Assembly: GCF_001021975.1 (NCBI RefSeq)
Contig: NZ_CP009928.1
Span: 2,360,001-2,424,000 of the forward strand
From: Chryseobacterium gallinarum
Lineage (GTDB): Bacteria; Bacteroidota; Bacteroidia; Flavobacteriales; Weeksellaceae
Length of the DNA stretch: 64,000 bases
Direction of reading: 5' to 3'
In this document: in pieces, positions 53,774-62,647 of the stretch
How positions within the stretch are numbered: position 1 is the first letter of the stretch
Layout: the number at the start of each line of letters is the position of its first letter
Translations under genes and position numbers: made by a program
Notes under the pieces: generated by a model
The model's database searches: none
Seen by the model: the letters and a program-made list of their open reading frames with translations, nothing else
What the model was told of the DNA's origin: nothing

Positions 53774-55639
53774 ATGAAGAGAATTTTTTCCGGAATAATG
53801 TTGGTAGCTTCGCTATTGCATTTTTCTGCCCAGGAATTATATATGCCGAGAAACATCAAAAAAGCCTTTGAAAAAGGAACCCGTGATGCTTCGGGTGCTC
53901 CCGGCAAAAACTATTGGCAAAATAAAGGAGTATATAATGTTGAGGTAAAAGTGGATGCTGCTACAAAGATAGTCTCCGGAAAAGAAACAATCATATATAC
54001 CAACAACAGTCCGGACGACCTTGATGAGTTGGCTATTCGTTTTGTGAATAATCTTCACAAGCCACAATCTCCAAGATCAGGCTTCGTTTCCAAAGATTTC
54101 CTTTCCTCCGGGCTGACCATCAAATCATTCATTGTCAATGGAGAGAAATACGATATCAATAGTGATGATTGGAGTACTGTAGAAAAAGTGAAGTTAAAAT
54201 CAGTTATACAATCAAAAACCAAAACTGAAGTAAAAATAGAGTGGGAGTACCCGCTTTCTGTACAGAGTGGAAGGGAAGGGCAGATTGATCCTGAAACGTT
54301 TTATGTGGCTTACTCCTTCCCGAGGATTTCCGTTTATGATGACTACAACGGATGGGATATGCTACCGCACTCAGACAGGCAGGAGTTTTACAATGATTTT
54401 AATGATTATAGTTTTGCCATTACGGCACCCAAAAACTATGTGGTCTGGGCAACGGGAGAATTTCTGAATCCTGAAGCTGTACTTCAGCCGGAATATTTAA
54501 AAAGATATAAAGCTTCATTGAAAAGTGATCAGGTAATGCATATTGCTTCGGAGCAGGAAATGAAATCCGGGAAAGTAACCCGGCAGAATAAATGGAATGT
54601 TTGGAAATTTAAGGCTAATCATATCACGGATTTCTGTTTTGCCCTGAGTAATCATTATGTGTGGGATGCGGCCAGTGTACAACTAAAAAGCAAAAGAGCC
54701 AGTGTACAGGCGGGATACAAGGCAGGAGCAAAAGACTTTGAACACTACGTGGATTGGATGCGCTACAATCTGGATTGGTTTTCCAAAAACTGGCCGGGGG
54801 TAGAGTATCCTTATAATGTAATGACGGCCATCCAGGGATTTGCAGATATGGAATATCCGATGATGATTAACGATAGCAGTATTCCGGACAACCTTCAGGA
54901 TGCAAGACTGACGGCAGACCATGAGATTGCCCATACCTATTTCCCCTTCTACATGGGAATCAATGAAACGAGATATGCTTTCATGGACGAAGGCTGGGCA
55001 ACTACTCTGGAGTATCTGATCGGAATTGATGAAAACGGAGAAGCGGAAGCAAAAGACTTTTATAAAAATTTCCGTGTTAAAAAATGGATCAGCAGCCCGG
55101 CTGCAGAACAGGACCAGCCATTGATTACCATGAGTACACAGGTAAGCGGAGCAGGCTACGGAAACAATTCCTATGTGAAAGCATCTCTTTCTTACCTTGC
55201 TTTAAAGGATTATCTTGGAGATGAACTGTTTAAAAAAGCCCTGCATCATTATATGGATAACTGGAACGGAAAGCATCCGGTTCCCTGGGATTATTTCAAT
55301 TCTATGAATACTGGTTCCGGTAAAAACCTGAACTGGTTTTTCCAGAATTGGTTTTATACCAATAATTACATCGATTTAAAAGTGGGGGGAGCCTCTCAGA
55401 TGAATGATCTGTTGACGGTAAATGTTGTGAATACAGGAGGTTTTGCCATTCCGTTTGATGCTATACTTTCCTATGAAGATGGAACTACCGAAAAGATCCA
55501 TTTTTCACCTTCTGTTTGGGAAAAAGACCAGAAACTGACCGATCTGATGATTCCCATTAAGAAAAAGGTGAAGTCAGTGCAATTGGATGGAGATATTTTT
55601 ATGGATTATACACCGGAAGATAACAGTAAAATGTTTTAA
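53774..55639 (+). CDS. M1-family zinc metallopeptidase, exported (paralogue B)
   Basis: A 621-residue exported enzyme (signal 'IMLVASLLHFSAQ') sharing the plan of the gene at 50458. It has N-terminal saddle 'NKGVYNVEVKVDAATKIVSG' and 'KETIIYTNNSPDDL', exopeptidase anchor 'GFADMEYPMMIND', and zinc site 'TADHEIAHTYFPFYMG' (HEXXH at 383-387) with 'YAFMDEGWATTLEYL' (third Glu). It lacks the extra C-terminal DUF3471-like unit of paralogue A, which explains most of the length difference. The 'GGMEYPG' of A is 'FADMEYP' here, so substrate preference probably differs. Confidence 0.9.
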   Translation: MKRIFSGIMLVASLLHFSAQELYMPRNIKKAFEKGTRDASGAPGKNYWQNKGVYNVEVKVDAATKIVSGKETIIYTNNSPDDLDELAIRFVNNLHKPQSPRSGFVSKDFLSSGLTIKSFIVNGEKYDINSDDWSTVEKVKLKSVIQSKTKTEVKIEWEYPLSVQSGREGQIDPETFYVAYSFPRISVYDDYNGWDMLPHSDRQEFYNDFNDYSFAITAPKNYVVWATGEFLNPEAVLQPEYLKRYKASLKSDQVMHIASEQEMKSGKVTRQNKWNVWKFKANHITDFCFALSNHYVWDAASVQLKSKRASVQAGYKAGAKDFEHYVDWMRYNLDWFSKNWPGVEYPYNVMTAIQGFADMEYPMMINDSSIPDNLQDARLTADHEIAHTYFPFYMGINETRYAFMDEGWATTLEYLIGIDENGEAEAKDFYKNFRVKKWISSPAAEQDQPLITMSTQVSGAGYGNNSYVKASLSYLALKDYLGDELFKKALHHYMDNWNGKHPVPWDYFNSMNTGSGKNLNWFFQNWFYTNNYIDLKVGGASQMNDLLTVNVVNTGGFAIPFDAILSYEDGTTEKIHFSPSVWEKDQKLTDLMIPIKKKVKSVQLDGDIFMDYTPEDNSKMF

Positions 55640-55646
55640 CATAAAC

Positions 55647-55680
55647 AAAGCCTTCAGATATATGAAGGCTTTCTTTTTTT
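55647..55680. terminator. Bidirectional terminator between M1 peptidase and PAP2-barrel genes
   Basis: Perfect 10-bp stem AAAGCCTTCA / TGAAGGCTTT followed by a T run that overlaps the stop codon of the opposing gene. Confidence 0.85.
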
Positions 55681-57064
55681 AGAAATAAGCAGTTAATCTT
55701 AAACCCAAAGTGATATAATTGATTTTTTCTTTAGCAGTGATGTTGTTAAGTTCTTCATCCAGCTCTTCACTTTCTTTTATTTCATCACTGAAATGATACC
55801 GGATGGTAGATTTGATTTCATTGTAGTCGGTATATAAAGTAAGGCCTAATCCGGGATTGAATTTATACGTCAGGGAGGCTCCCGTATTCCAGCGGAAGGC
55901 TGGTTTAGGTTTATATGTGGCTATGGGAAGCTCGTGAGTAGGAGTGTCTATGCTGTCGCTTTTTATAAACACTTTTCCACTCGCTGTCGCTGAATATCCG
56001 GCTGTCGCTTTTAAAGTAAGCTGCCATTTATCTGAAAATTCATGAGAAAAATAAGGGCCTATCCCGGCTCCCAAAAAGCCCATAGACTGTGTAACAATAC
56101 TATGTTCTCCAAAATCTTCTGCATCATCCAGGCTGATTCTTTGCGGTTTAATCGGGAAGCTGCTGAAACTGATGTCTCCACCGATACCCCATTTTTTTGA
56201 AAAGAAATAAGCGCCTTCCAGCCCGCCTTCGAAACCGTTCTGTTTTTTATCATCAAGCTCGGATTCTTTAAGGAAATTTGTAGTTCCCAATGCTGCTCCA
56301 AGCTTTATAGCAAGAAAAGAAGGGTAATCATTTCCCTGTATTCTGGATAAAACACTTAAATTATCTCCTTTGTTTTTATAAATTTTATCAATGAAGAAAT
56401 AGCCCAGTTCTGTAGAAATGATCCCGATTCCTGCGCCAGCAAGAATGTCTGGTATCCAGTGCCTGTTGTTTAAGTTTCGCCCAAGGCCTGTAAGGGTGGC
56501 AGCGCTATATCCACCAATACTGTAGGCAGGGTTTACTATTCCATATTCTTTGTGCAAAAAGCTGGCATTGGCAAAGGCCATAGCGGTATGCCCTGATGGA
56601 AATGAATTGTTTTTTGAACCATCCGGGCGCTCAACTTTTGCGGTATATTTTATAGAATTGACAAGAATTCCCATGATAACCAGGCTGGTAGCATACGAGA
56701 GGGTTGCCCTGCCCAGATTGTTCCTACCTTTTACTCCGGCTAGTTTTAATCCATATACGGTAAGGGCAGGAGTATATTGAAGATAATCATCATATTTAGC
56801 CTTGAAGGTCGGAAGATACCGGTTACGAACTTCACGGATGTTTTCCTTTTCACCCCATGTAGCGGCTGCTGCGGTAAAAAGTATAGCCGGTGCCATTGAT
56901 TTTTTTACCCAGTCCTTTTTGAAAAAAGGAGTTTTTACCTCAATAGAAGAACCGGAAGAGAGGAGCGCTATGTCTTTTTGAAGATTTCGTGATTGTAATG
57001 TGTCTTGTGCATTATAGCAACATAAGTTGAATATTATTCCGGATGCTACCGCTATTTTTTTCAT
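55679..57064 (-). CDS. PAP2-family phosphatase fused to a C-terminal outer-membrane barrel-like domain
   Basis: A 461-residue exported protein. Residues 1-20 form a signal peptide. The PAP2 part (about 60-245) holds all three phosphatase motifs: 'KYTAKVERPDGSKN', 'SFPSGHTAMAFANASFLH', and 'RNLNNRHWIPDILAGAGIG' (catalytic His followed by Asp). Residues about 250-461 have alternating strands ending in aromatic residues, such as 'KLGAALGTTNF', 'GFEGGLEGAYFF', 'WQLTLKATAGYSA', and close with 'NYITLGLRLTAYF', with a terminal Phe typical of outer-membrane barrels. Likely acts on lipid or sugar phosphates in the periplasm while anchored in the outer membrane; localisation is inference. Confidence 0.85.
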   Translation of the reverse strand: MKKIAVASGIIFNLCCYNAQDTLQSRNLQKDIALLSSGSSIEVKTPFFKKDWVKKSMAPAILFTAAAATWGEKENIREVRNRYLPTFKAKYDDYLQYTPALTVYGLKLAGVKGRNNLGRATLSYATSLVIMGILVNSIKYTAKVERPDGSKNNSFPSGHTAMAFANASFLHKEYGIVNPAYSIGGYSAATLTGLGRNLNNRHWIPDILAGAGIGIISTELGYFFIDKIYKNKGDNLSVLSRIQGNDYPSFLAIKLGAALGTTNFLKESELDDKKQNGFEGGLEGAYFFSKKWGIGGDISFSSFPIKPQRISLDDAEDFGEHSIVTQSMGFLGAGIGPYFSHEFSDKWQLTLKATAGYSATASGKVFIKSDSIDTPTHELPIATYKPKPAFRWNTGASLTYKFNPGLGLTLYTDYNEIKSTIRYHFSDEIKESEELDEELNNITAKEKINYITLGLRLTAYF

Positions 57065-57100
57065 CTTGTGACTCCTTGTTTTTAAAGTTGCGTAAAAATA

Positions 57101-57137
57101 AAAAAAAAATCTATCTCAGCTGGTGAGATAGACTTTT
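57101..57137 (-). terminator. Terminator after the first M43 protease gene
   Basis: Perfect 9-bp stem TCTATCTCA / TGAGATAGA (57110-57132) with T runs on the minus strand. Confidence 0.8.
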
Positions 57138-57189
57138 TTAATGATTTAAGTGGTGTTTTAAAAAATGATTAATAATATGGATGTAAAAT

Positions 57190-58188
57190 TTAATAAAGCC
57201 TTAATCCTGATCTTGGACCGGAGGCAGCTACTACGGCCTGCATTCTTTGTTTTTGATTGGCTGTAAACATACACATTGCCTGGTCGTCTACATAATCCAT
57301 ATAGTTCATGAAAATCTGAGAACGGCTTACTCCACCACATACACGGTTAAGAGGGTAAGTAGGCACTCCGTAATTTGGGCCTGGAGAAACAGGAGTATCA
57401 TTAGAATAATCTGTCTGACAGCCTGTGTCGGTGGAGCCCCAAAGGTGTGGCAGATTCAGATAATGCCCCACCTCATGAGTAGCAGTTCTTCCCAGGTTAT
57501 ACGGAGCTGATGTTCCGGAGCCGGTTCCTACATAAGGGGCTGCCAGTACAACACCGTCCAAAGCTGCTGAAATTGTCCCAGGATAATAGGCATATCCCAG
57601 AGTACCTCCAGTCATATTATTAACAATCCAGATGTTCAGATAATTGTCAGGAGATGTAGCTGCAATACCGGTGGTAGCAGATTTCATTTTGTTTTCATCA
57701 GGATTCCATGAAGTGACTGAGCTTTGTTTTCTTACCGTTTTGGCAAGTCTGAAGCGGATTTTAGTGTCCCCGGCTTTTACCGGAACAAACTCTGCGGGGG
57801 TATTTCCGATATTACTGTTAGTACCAGCGTAATCCTGATTCAGGATATCAATCTGGGACTGTAACCTTGCATCCGATACGTTTTGGGTGCTTGTGTTGTA
57901 AATAACGTTGAAAACAACCGGAATTTCTACAGTACCATCTGCCAGTACCTTGCCCACTTTTATATCATTGAGATGCCTTTCGGTGTACTGTTCAATGGCT
58001 TCTACTCTTGCTCTGGCAGCGGGGTCAGAATTCAGGATTTTTTCCCTCATTACATCTGACGGGCAGGTTCTTTTGCCGGCTATTTGTTGTGTGTTTTCTG
58101 ACTCTGCTGTCTGGTCATTGACAGAGCTCATGTCATTGTTACATGATGCCAGAAATATAATACTGGCTCCAAAAAGAAGTTTTTTCAT
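57190..58188 (-). CDS. M43-family zinc metalloprotease lipoprotein (paralogue 1)
   Basis: Pappalysin/ulilysin-type metzincin of 332 residues. Lipobox 'ASIIFLASC' followed by 'NNDMSS'. A propeptide-like region precedes the catalytic domain, which has 'ATHEVGHYLNLPHLWG' (HEXXHXXGXXH, His238 first) and the Met-turn 'FMNYMDYVDD' (294-303). A calcium-binding and disulphide-bearing stretch 'CQTDYSNDTP...VCGG' lies between. It is probably an outer-membrane or secreted protease cutting peptides or proteins outside the cell. A propeptide Cys ('KRTCPSD', about 39-45) could give cysteine-switch control. A close paralogue (59328) has the same organisation and promoter. Confidence 0.93.
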   Translation of the reverse strand: MKKLLFGASIIFLASCNNDMSSVNDQTAESENTQQIAGKRTCPSDVMREKILNSDPAARARVEAIEQYTERHLNDIKVGKVLADGTVEIPVVFNVIYNTSTQNVSDARLQSQIDILNQDYAGTNSNIGNTPAEFVPVKAGDTKIRFRLAKTVRKQSSVTSWNPDENKMKSATTGIAATSPDNYLNIWIVNNMTGGTLGYAYYPGTISAALDGVVLAAPYVGTGSGTSAPYNLGRTATHEVGHYLNLPHLWGSTDTGCQTDYSNDTPVSPGPNYGVPTYPLNRVCGGVSRSQIFMNYMDYVDDQAMCMFTANQKQRMQAVVAASGPRSGLRLY

Positions 58189-58213
58189 AAGTAGTATTTT
58201 GTGGTTTGGGCTG

Positions 58214-58245
58214 TGAAATTAATTCAAATTACTGTGATGTGCAAA
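58214..58245 (-). promoter_or_regulatory. Promoter of the first M43 protease gene
   Basis: Minus strand reads TTTG, 20 bases, TAATTTCA. The same TTTG-N20-TAATTTCA pattern, including the adjoining CACAT, is found at the same place before the paralogue (60359-60390). Confidence 0.5.
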
Positions 58246-58600
58246 TTTTTTTTCAATTTATTTAATTATTCATAGGATTTAAGCTGTTTACTTGTGATAG
58301 TGATAATGAAATTTGAATTTATTGTTGTTTTAATCAATTTGGTTAGTTGTGTTTTTGTGTTTCGTTGAAATAATAGTTTTATATTTTTATTTTAACTATA
58401 TGTATGTTATTTGTGTAAATTTTTAATTTGTTTTTTTAAGCAAAATATATTTTTCGATAATAACTTATGCGGTCATTTTTATAGACAACTGATATTAAGA
58501 ATCCATCTCGAAAGAGATTTTATGGATCAGTAGCAAAAGTTGGGACATAATAAATTGGTCTGAATATAAAAAATTCTGTTCATGATTGATTAGCGTCAAA
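58246..58600. other. AT-rich gene-free spacer with one small hairpin
   Basis: No reading frame in this stretch looks coding and no RNA gene was recognised. The only structure seen is a hairpin at 58501-58527: ATCC-ATCTC-GAAA-GAGAT, a five-base bulge, then GGAT, closed by a GAAA tetraloop. It precedes the first unit of the triple repeat by about 75 bases. Confidence 0.5.
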
Positions 58601-59182
58601 ATTATTGAGATCGTTTTTCACGCAAAGTTTAAAAAAAATAATGTTCTATTTCAAGTAGGCAAAGAAGGCAGTATAGCTGCTGGCTAAGCGCATGCAAGTC
58701 TTCGCTTCATCAGAATCGATTAAAAATCGATTCATTTTTTAGCTTACTTAAAATAAAGAGTAATCAGAAAGGAATCTTACGTGAATTTTAAAAATTATTG
58801 AGATCGTTTTTCACGCAAAGTTTAAAAAAAATAATGTTCTATTTCAAGTAGGCAAAGAAGGCAGCATAGCTGCTGGCTAAGCGCATGCAAGTCTTCGCTT
58901 CATCAGAATCGATTAAAAATCGATTCATTTTTTAGCTTACTTAAAATAAAGAGTAATCAGAAAGGAATCTTACGTGAATTTTAAAAATTATTGAGATCGT
59001 TTTTCACGCAAAGTTTAAAAAAAAATAATGTTCCATTTCAAGTAGGCAAAGAAGGCAGCATAGCTGCTGGCTAAGCGCATGCAAAGTCTTCGCTTCATCA
59101 GAATCGATTAAAAATCGATTCATTTCTTAGCTTACTTAAAATAAAGAGTAATCAAAAAGAAAGCTTTGCGTGAATTTTAAAA
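58601..59182. repeat. Three tandem copies of a 193-bp structured intergenic unit
   Basis: Units start at 58601, 58794 and 58987 (period exactly 193; the third is 196 because of two extra A residues). Units 1 and 2 differ at about one base; unit 3 has about ten differences, mostly at its end. Each unit contains terminal inverted repeats (TTCACGCAAAG at the start and, in unit 3, CTTTGCGTGAA at the end; degenerate TTACGTGAA in units 1 and 2). Inside is a GCAGC-ATA-GCTGC hairpin and a perfect GAATCGAT-TAAAA-ATCGATTC hairpin. No open reading frame spans a unit in a conserved way. It sits between two paralogous protease genes. Confidence 0.9.
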
Positions 59183-59271
59183 ATTAAATAGATCTAAATA
59201 TTATAAGACCACAACTTTTACGCTTGATCCGATTTTATATTATGATTAGGTATTACTCAAATTTTTTTAAC

Positions 59272-59303
59272 AAAAAAAATCTGCCTCAGTTGTGAGACAG
59301 ATT
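59272..59303 (-). terminator. Terminator after the second M43 protease gene
   Basis: Stem AATCTGcCTCA / TGAGaCAGATT with a single mismatch, eight-T run on the minus strand. Closely resembles the terminator of the paralogue at 57101. Confidence 0.8.
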
Positions 59304-59327
59304 CTTAATATATTAAAATTATATCTT

Positions 59328-60332
59328 TTATAAAGTTCTTAAGCCGGATCTCAGACCTGTAGAAGCTACCACAGACTGCATTCTTGTTTTTTGTCCTGCA
59401 GAGAACATAAACATAGCGCCATCGTCTACATAATCCATATAATTCATAAACATTACTGACCTCTGTACACCACTACATGTGTTATAAAGAGGATAAGTAG
59501 GTTTCCCGTAATTGGCTGTTGTCTGAGTAGGGGTGTCGCTCACCAGATCGTTTCCACAATTGGCGTCTCCCCAGATGTGTCTTAGATTGAGATAATGTCC
59601 TACCTCATGCGTTGCAGTCCTTCCTAAATTGAAAGGAGAAGATGCTCCGGTTTTACCAAAATACGGTGCGCCAATTACAACGCCGTCATTCCATAATCCT
59701 GCAGACTCAGGGAATGTTGCATAACCAAGGATTGTTCGTCCCTGACTTGTCATTTTGCCTACTACCCAGATATTTAAATAATTGCTTGGGTTAGTTGCAT
59801 CAATACCTCCTTTGGAGGCTTTTTTCATATCATCATTGGTAGACCAGCTTGTTTTTGTGGTAGATTTTCTCACTGTATTTACCAGCCTGAATTTTACTTT
59901 TGTATCTCCGGAGCTTACAGGAAGGAATTCGGAAGGAATTTTACTGGCATCACTATTGGTACCTGAATAATCAGCATTCAGTACAGCAATTTGTTCAGCA
60001 ATTCTTGCATCAGAAACGTTTTCTGCAGAGGTCTTATAAATTACATTCACAATGACAGGAATTTCTACACTGCCGTCTGCAAGGACTTTACCCAGCTTTA
60101 AGTCATTGGTAAATTTCTCAGTATTAGCTTCCAGCGTTGAATATCTTTGTCTGAGCTCTGCACTGTTACGTAAGGCTTCCTGTCTTATTTCTTCAGATGC
60201 ACAGCCTCTTTTAACCAGATCAGCAGAAGCTGTTGAAGGATCAGAAGGCGTTTCATTTTGAGTACTAAGGCTGTCGCTGTTACAGGCAGACATTACGCCG
60301 AGCATAAGAGCTCCAAATAGTAGTTTTTTCAT
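59328..60332 (-). CDS. M43-family zinc metalloprotease lipoprotein (paralogue 2)
   Basis: A 334-residue paralogue of the protease at 57190, with lipobox 'GVMSAC', propeptide-like N-part with Cys ('KRGCASEE'), catalytic 'ATHEVGHYLNLRHIWGD' and Met-turn 'FMNYMDYVDD'. The closing 'GLRSGLRTL' parallels 'GPRSGLRLY' of paralogue 1. Differences cluster in the substrate-facing regions before and after the helix, suggesting distinct targets. Both genes have a TTTG-N20-TAATTTCA promoter and matched terminators, so the duplication included regulatory DNA; the triple repeat lies between them. Function: secreted or surface protease; substrate unknown. Confidence 0.93.
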   Translation of the reverse strand: MKKLLFGALMLGVMSACNSDSLSTQNETPSDPSTASADLVKRGCASEEIRQEALRNSAELRQRYSTLEANTEKFTNDLKLGKVLADGSVEIPVIVNVIYKTSAENVSDARIAEQIAVLNADYSGTNSDASKIPSEFLPVSSGDTKVKFRLVNTVRKSTTKTSWSTNDDMKKASKGGIDATNPSNYLNIWVVGKMTSQGRTILGYATFPESAGLWNDGVVIGAPYFGKTGASSPFNLGRTATHEVGHYLNLRHIWGDANCGNDLVSDTPTQTTANYGKPTYPLYNTCSGVQRSVMFMNYMDYVDDGAMFMFSAGQKTRMQSVVASTGLRSGLRTL

Positions 60333-60358
60333 ATCACAATTTTTTTTAGTTGAGAATA

Positions 60359-60390
60359 TGAAATTATATCATTTAAAATTAATGTGCAAA
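60359..60390 (-). promoter_or_regulatory. Promoter of the second M43 protease gene
   Basis: Minus-strand TTTG-N20-TAATTTCA at the same position as in the paralogue. The remainder of the 250-base gap to 60583 is very AT-rich with no recognised feature. Confidence 0.5.
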
Positions 60391-60582
60391 TAATTTCGCT
60401 ACATATTTATTGTTTTGTTATTTTTTTATACAAATGATTGATTAGTTTTCATTAAAATCAATTATATATTGATTTTTAATCAATTTGAGTACTTGAGTGA
60501 AATTGGTTTATTGCTAATTGATTTTTTAATTTAAATAATTAACATATTATGTGCTTTATTAGAATGATTTAAATTTATTAGG

Positions 60583-61224
60583 TTAATTGGCAAAACCATT
60601 TTTAATGGCAAAAACAGCCAGGCCTACACGGGTTTTTAAATCCAGCTTATCACAGAGCTGGTCGCGGTAGCTCTCTACTGTTCTCGGGCTGCAGCACATC
60701 CGGTCTGCAATTTCCTTATAGCTGAGCTCGGTGACTGTATATTTCAGGAACTCTTTTTCCCGTTCAGAAATTTTTACGGTATTTTCAGATTCCTGTTCTT
60801 TGTTCAGATTGGATAAAATAATTTTTGAAGCCCAATCCGGATAAAAGAAGCCATCGGAGTTTAATCCTGTGAGGGCAGTTTCCAGTTCTTTCGGATGTGT
60901 GTTTTTAAGAAGATATCCTTTTGCGCCGTTTTTGATCATTTTGATGACACTGCTGTCATCACCCTGCATACTCAGCGCCATAACCTTAATTCTCGGATGA
61001 TTTTTTGCAAGCCATGAAGCTGTTTCGAAACCATCCATAATGGGCATACTGATATCTAAAAGAATAATGTCCGGAATTTTCTCGCCCTCTTCAAATTTCT
61101 GAATCAGGTCTTTTCCGTTTTCACATACATAAATGACTTCGAAATCATGAAAGTTATCAATGATTCCTTCCAGTGCTTTAGCGATAAGTACGTGATCGTC
61201 TACAATGACTATTGTTTTTTTCAT
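60583..61224 (-). CDS. NarL/LuxR-family response regulator
   Basis: DNA-binding response regulator of 213 residues. Receiver: acidic pair in 'TIVIVDDHVLIAKALEG', phospho-Asp in 'ILLDISMPIMDGFE', Thr/Ser in 'VMALSMQGDD', Lys in 'GYLLKNTHPKEL'. LuxR-type HTH: 'ISEREKEFLKYTVTELSYKEI', 'CCSPRTVESYRDQLCDKL' near residues 150-200. It overlaps the kinase gene by four bases (ATGA), so the pair is co-translated. Target genes unknown; the nearby M43 proteases are possible. Confidence 0.94.
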   Translation of the reverse strand: MKKTIVIVDDHVLIAKALEGIIDNFHDFEVIYVCENGKDLIQKFEEGEKIPDIILLDISMPIMDGFETASWLAKNHPRIKVMALSMQGDDSSVIKMIKNGAKGYLLKNTHPKELETALTGLNSDGFFYPDWASKIILSNLNKEQESENTVKISEREKEFLKYTVTELSYKEIADRMCCSPRTVESYRDQLCDKLDLKTRVGLAVFAIKNGFAN

Positions 61225-62006
61225 GCTTGTTTTTTTAAAATAATATGGAGTGCCGTTCCGATGTTTTCCTTGCTCTCAAGTTTAAAATCGGCACCGATAA
61301 TTTCGGCTCTGTTTTTCATATTGGTAAGACCTATTCCGCCGGATGTTATTTTATCCTCATCGAAACCGATCCCATCATCTTTAATTTTAAGTTCCCAAAG
61401 AATATCTTCAGAGGTATTCAGGGTAATGGAAATATTCCTGCATTGGGAATGTTTTATACTGTTCTGAATAAATTCCTGGGTAATTCTCAGGAGTACATTT
61501 TTATGGACAAAGTCAAGGTCCAACTGTTTAAAGTTATGTTCAAAACTTACTTTGCATTTTTTAAAAGAGTTGGTATTGTCTGCTTCCTCCTGGATTAAAG
61601 TTACAATTTCCTTTTGGTTGATATTATCATCCGTTAATGTTTTTGAAAGGCTTCTTAAATCCTGCAATGATTGGTTGATAATTTGAGAAACCTGATCTAT
61701 TCTTTCATTTACTTCCGGTACTTTGTTTTCATAAAGCATTTGTTGAACGTAAAGGCTTACCAGTGTAAGCTTTTGGCCGATATTATCATGAAGTTCACGC
61801 CCGATCTGCTGCATGGTGGCCTGCTGGATTTCTAACTGGGTAGCCAGAAGCTCTCTTTGATGAATCTCATTTTTCATCTCGATTTCATTCAGGTATTCTT
61901 TTTTACGCTGCCTGTAGTTTCTGATATAGATCACCACTGCAACGACAAACATTACAAAAAAAATATTGAATAAAATAATAACGATTAAGAGCTCTGTTTT
62001 CCCCAT
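61221..62006 (-). CDS. Histidine kinase, HisKA_3 type with one N-terminal helix
   Basis: Sensor kinase of 261 residues. One membrane helix (about 7-27, 'IILFNIFFVMFVVAVVIY') and a short coiled coil. The HisKA_3 phosphoacceptor 'QIGRELHDNIGQKLTLVSLYV' has His near 73. HATPase motifs are 'ITQEFIQNSIKHSQ' (N box), 'IKDDGIGFDED' and 'GGIGLTNMKNRAE'. It has no separate sensory domain, so input probably comes from the six-helix membrane protein whose 3' end overlaps its start by 22 bases. Classic NarX/NarL-like partner of the downstream response regulator. Confidence 0.93.
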   Translation of the reverse strand: MGKTELLIVIILFNIFFVMFVVAVVIYIRNYRQRKKEYLNEIEMKNEIHQRELLATQLEIQQATMQQIGRELHDNIGQKLTLVSLYVQQMLYENKVPEVNERIDQVSQIINQSLQDLRSLSKTLTDDNINQKEIVTLIQEEADNTNSFKKCKVSFEHNFKQLDLDFVHKNVLLRITQEFIQNSIKHSQCRNISITLNTSEDILWELKIKDDGIGFDEDKITSGGIGLTNMKNRAEIIGADFKLESKENIGTALHIILKKQA

Positions 62007-62629
62007 ATAAATGAACTTGCAAATAAAATATACATCACAATACCTGAAATCAGAAAATAGTCAAAATAGATATTCCAGATTTCCAAATGCTTTCTTAATG
62101 GAGAATAAAGTGCAAAAAAAGGAAGCGTTCCAATATAAGACAGCGTTACTCCCAGATTGATATAAAACATTCTGTTTCTGCCAAAATTAAGAATCTCCTG
62201 TGAAGTAATTTGTTTGTAATATTCCATCACAATAAGAAGCATTAAAATAAGGCAACCGAAGGTGTAATTAAAAGCAAAAACTATTTTACTACCCGAAAAA
62301 TACAATTCGTTAGGGATGAAGGAAAGCAGGTAAATAGCTGATAAGATGAAAAAAAGTTTTGGCTTTTTTAAAGACTTTGCAGCATATAACCAGTAGAAAA
62401 AAATAAATTGGATAGGCATTACAAAGTAATTGTAATATTTGGCTTTTGAAAAATAGGTGAAGTTTCCCCATCTGCCAAAAGCTTCACAAAGAAAAATAAG
62501 GATTAAATAAAACACAAAAAACTTCCAGTATTGTTTTTTGATACGATTATAATGAAAAAGGGCGATAAAGGCGGCTAGTCCTTCTACCCACAGCATGCTT
62601 CTGCTTATAAATTCCTGAAAATCAGTCAT
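61985..62629 (-). CDS. Six-helix membrane protein, likely sensor partner of the kinase
   Basis: A 214-residue protein with about six to seven membrane helices and little else; family not recognised. Features include 'CEAFGRWGNFTYFSKAKYYNYF' (Cys and aromatic-rich loop, split here), 'FIPNELYFSGSKIVFAFNYTF' and 'LGVTLSYIGTLPFF'. Its end overlaps the kinase start by 22 bases, so the two are co-expressed. Position and topology suggest it is the membrane sensor feeding the kinase, but this is inference. Confidence 0.7.
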   Translation of the reverse strand: MTDFQEFISRSMLWVEGLAAFIALFHYNRIKKQYWKFFVFYLILIFLCEAFGRWGNFTYFSKAKYYNYFVMPIQFIFFYWLYAAKSLKKPKLFFILSAIYLLSFIPNELYFSGSKIVFAFNYTFGCLILMLLIVMEYYKQITSQEILNFGRNRMFYINLGVTLSYIGTLPFFALYSPLRKHLEIWNIYFDYFLISGIVMYILFASSFIWGKQSS

Positions 62630-62647
62630 GTTTTATAGAGGTCATTG

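Noticed and set aside
58601..59182. CRISPR array
   Set aside because: The units are 193 bp and directly adjacent without variable spacers, and no cas gene is near.
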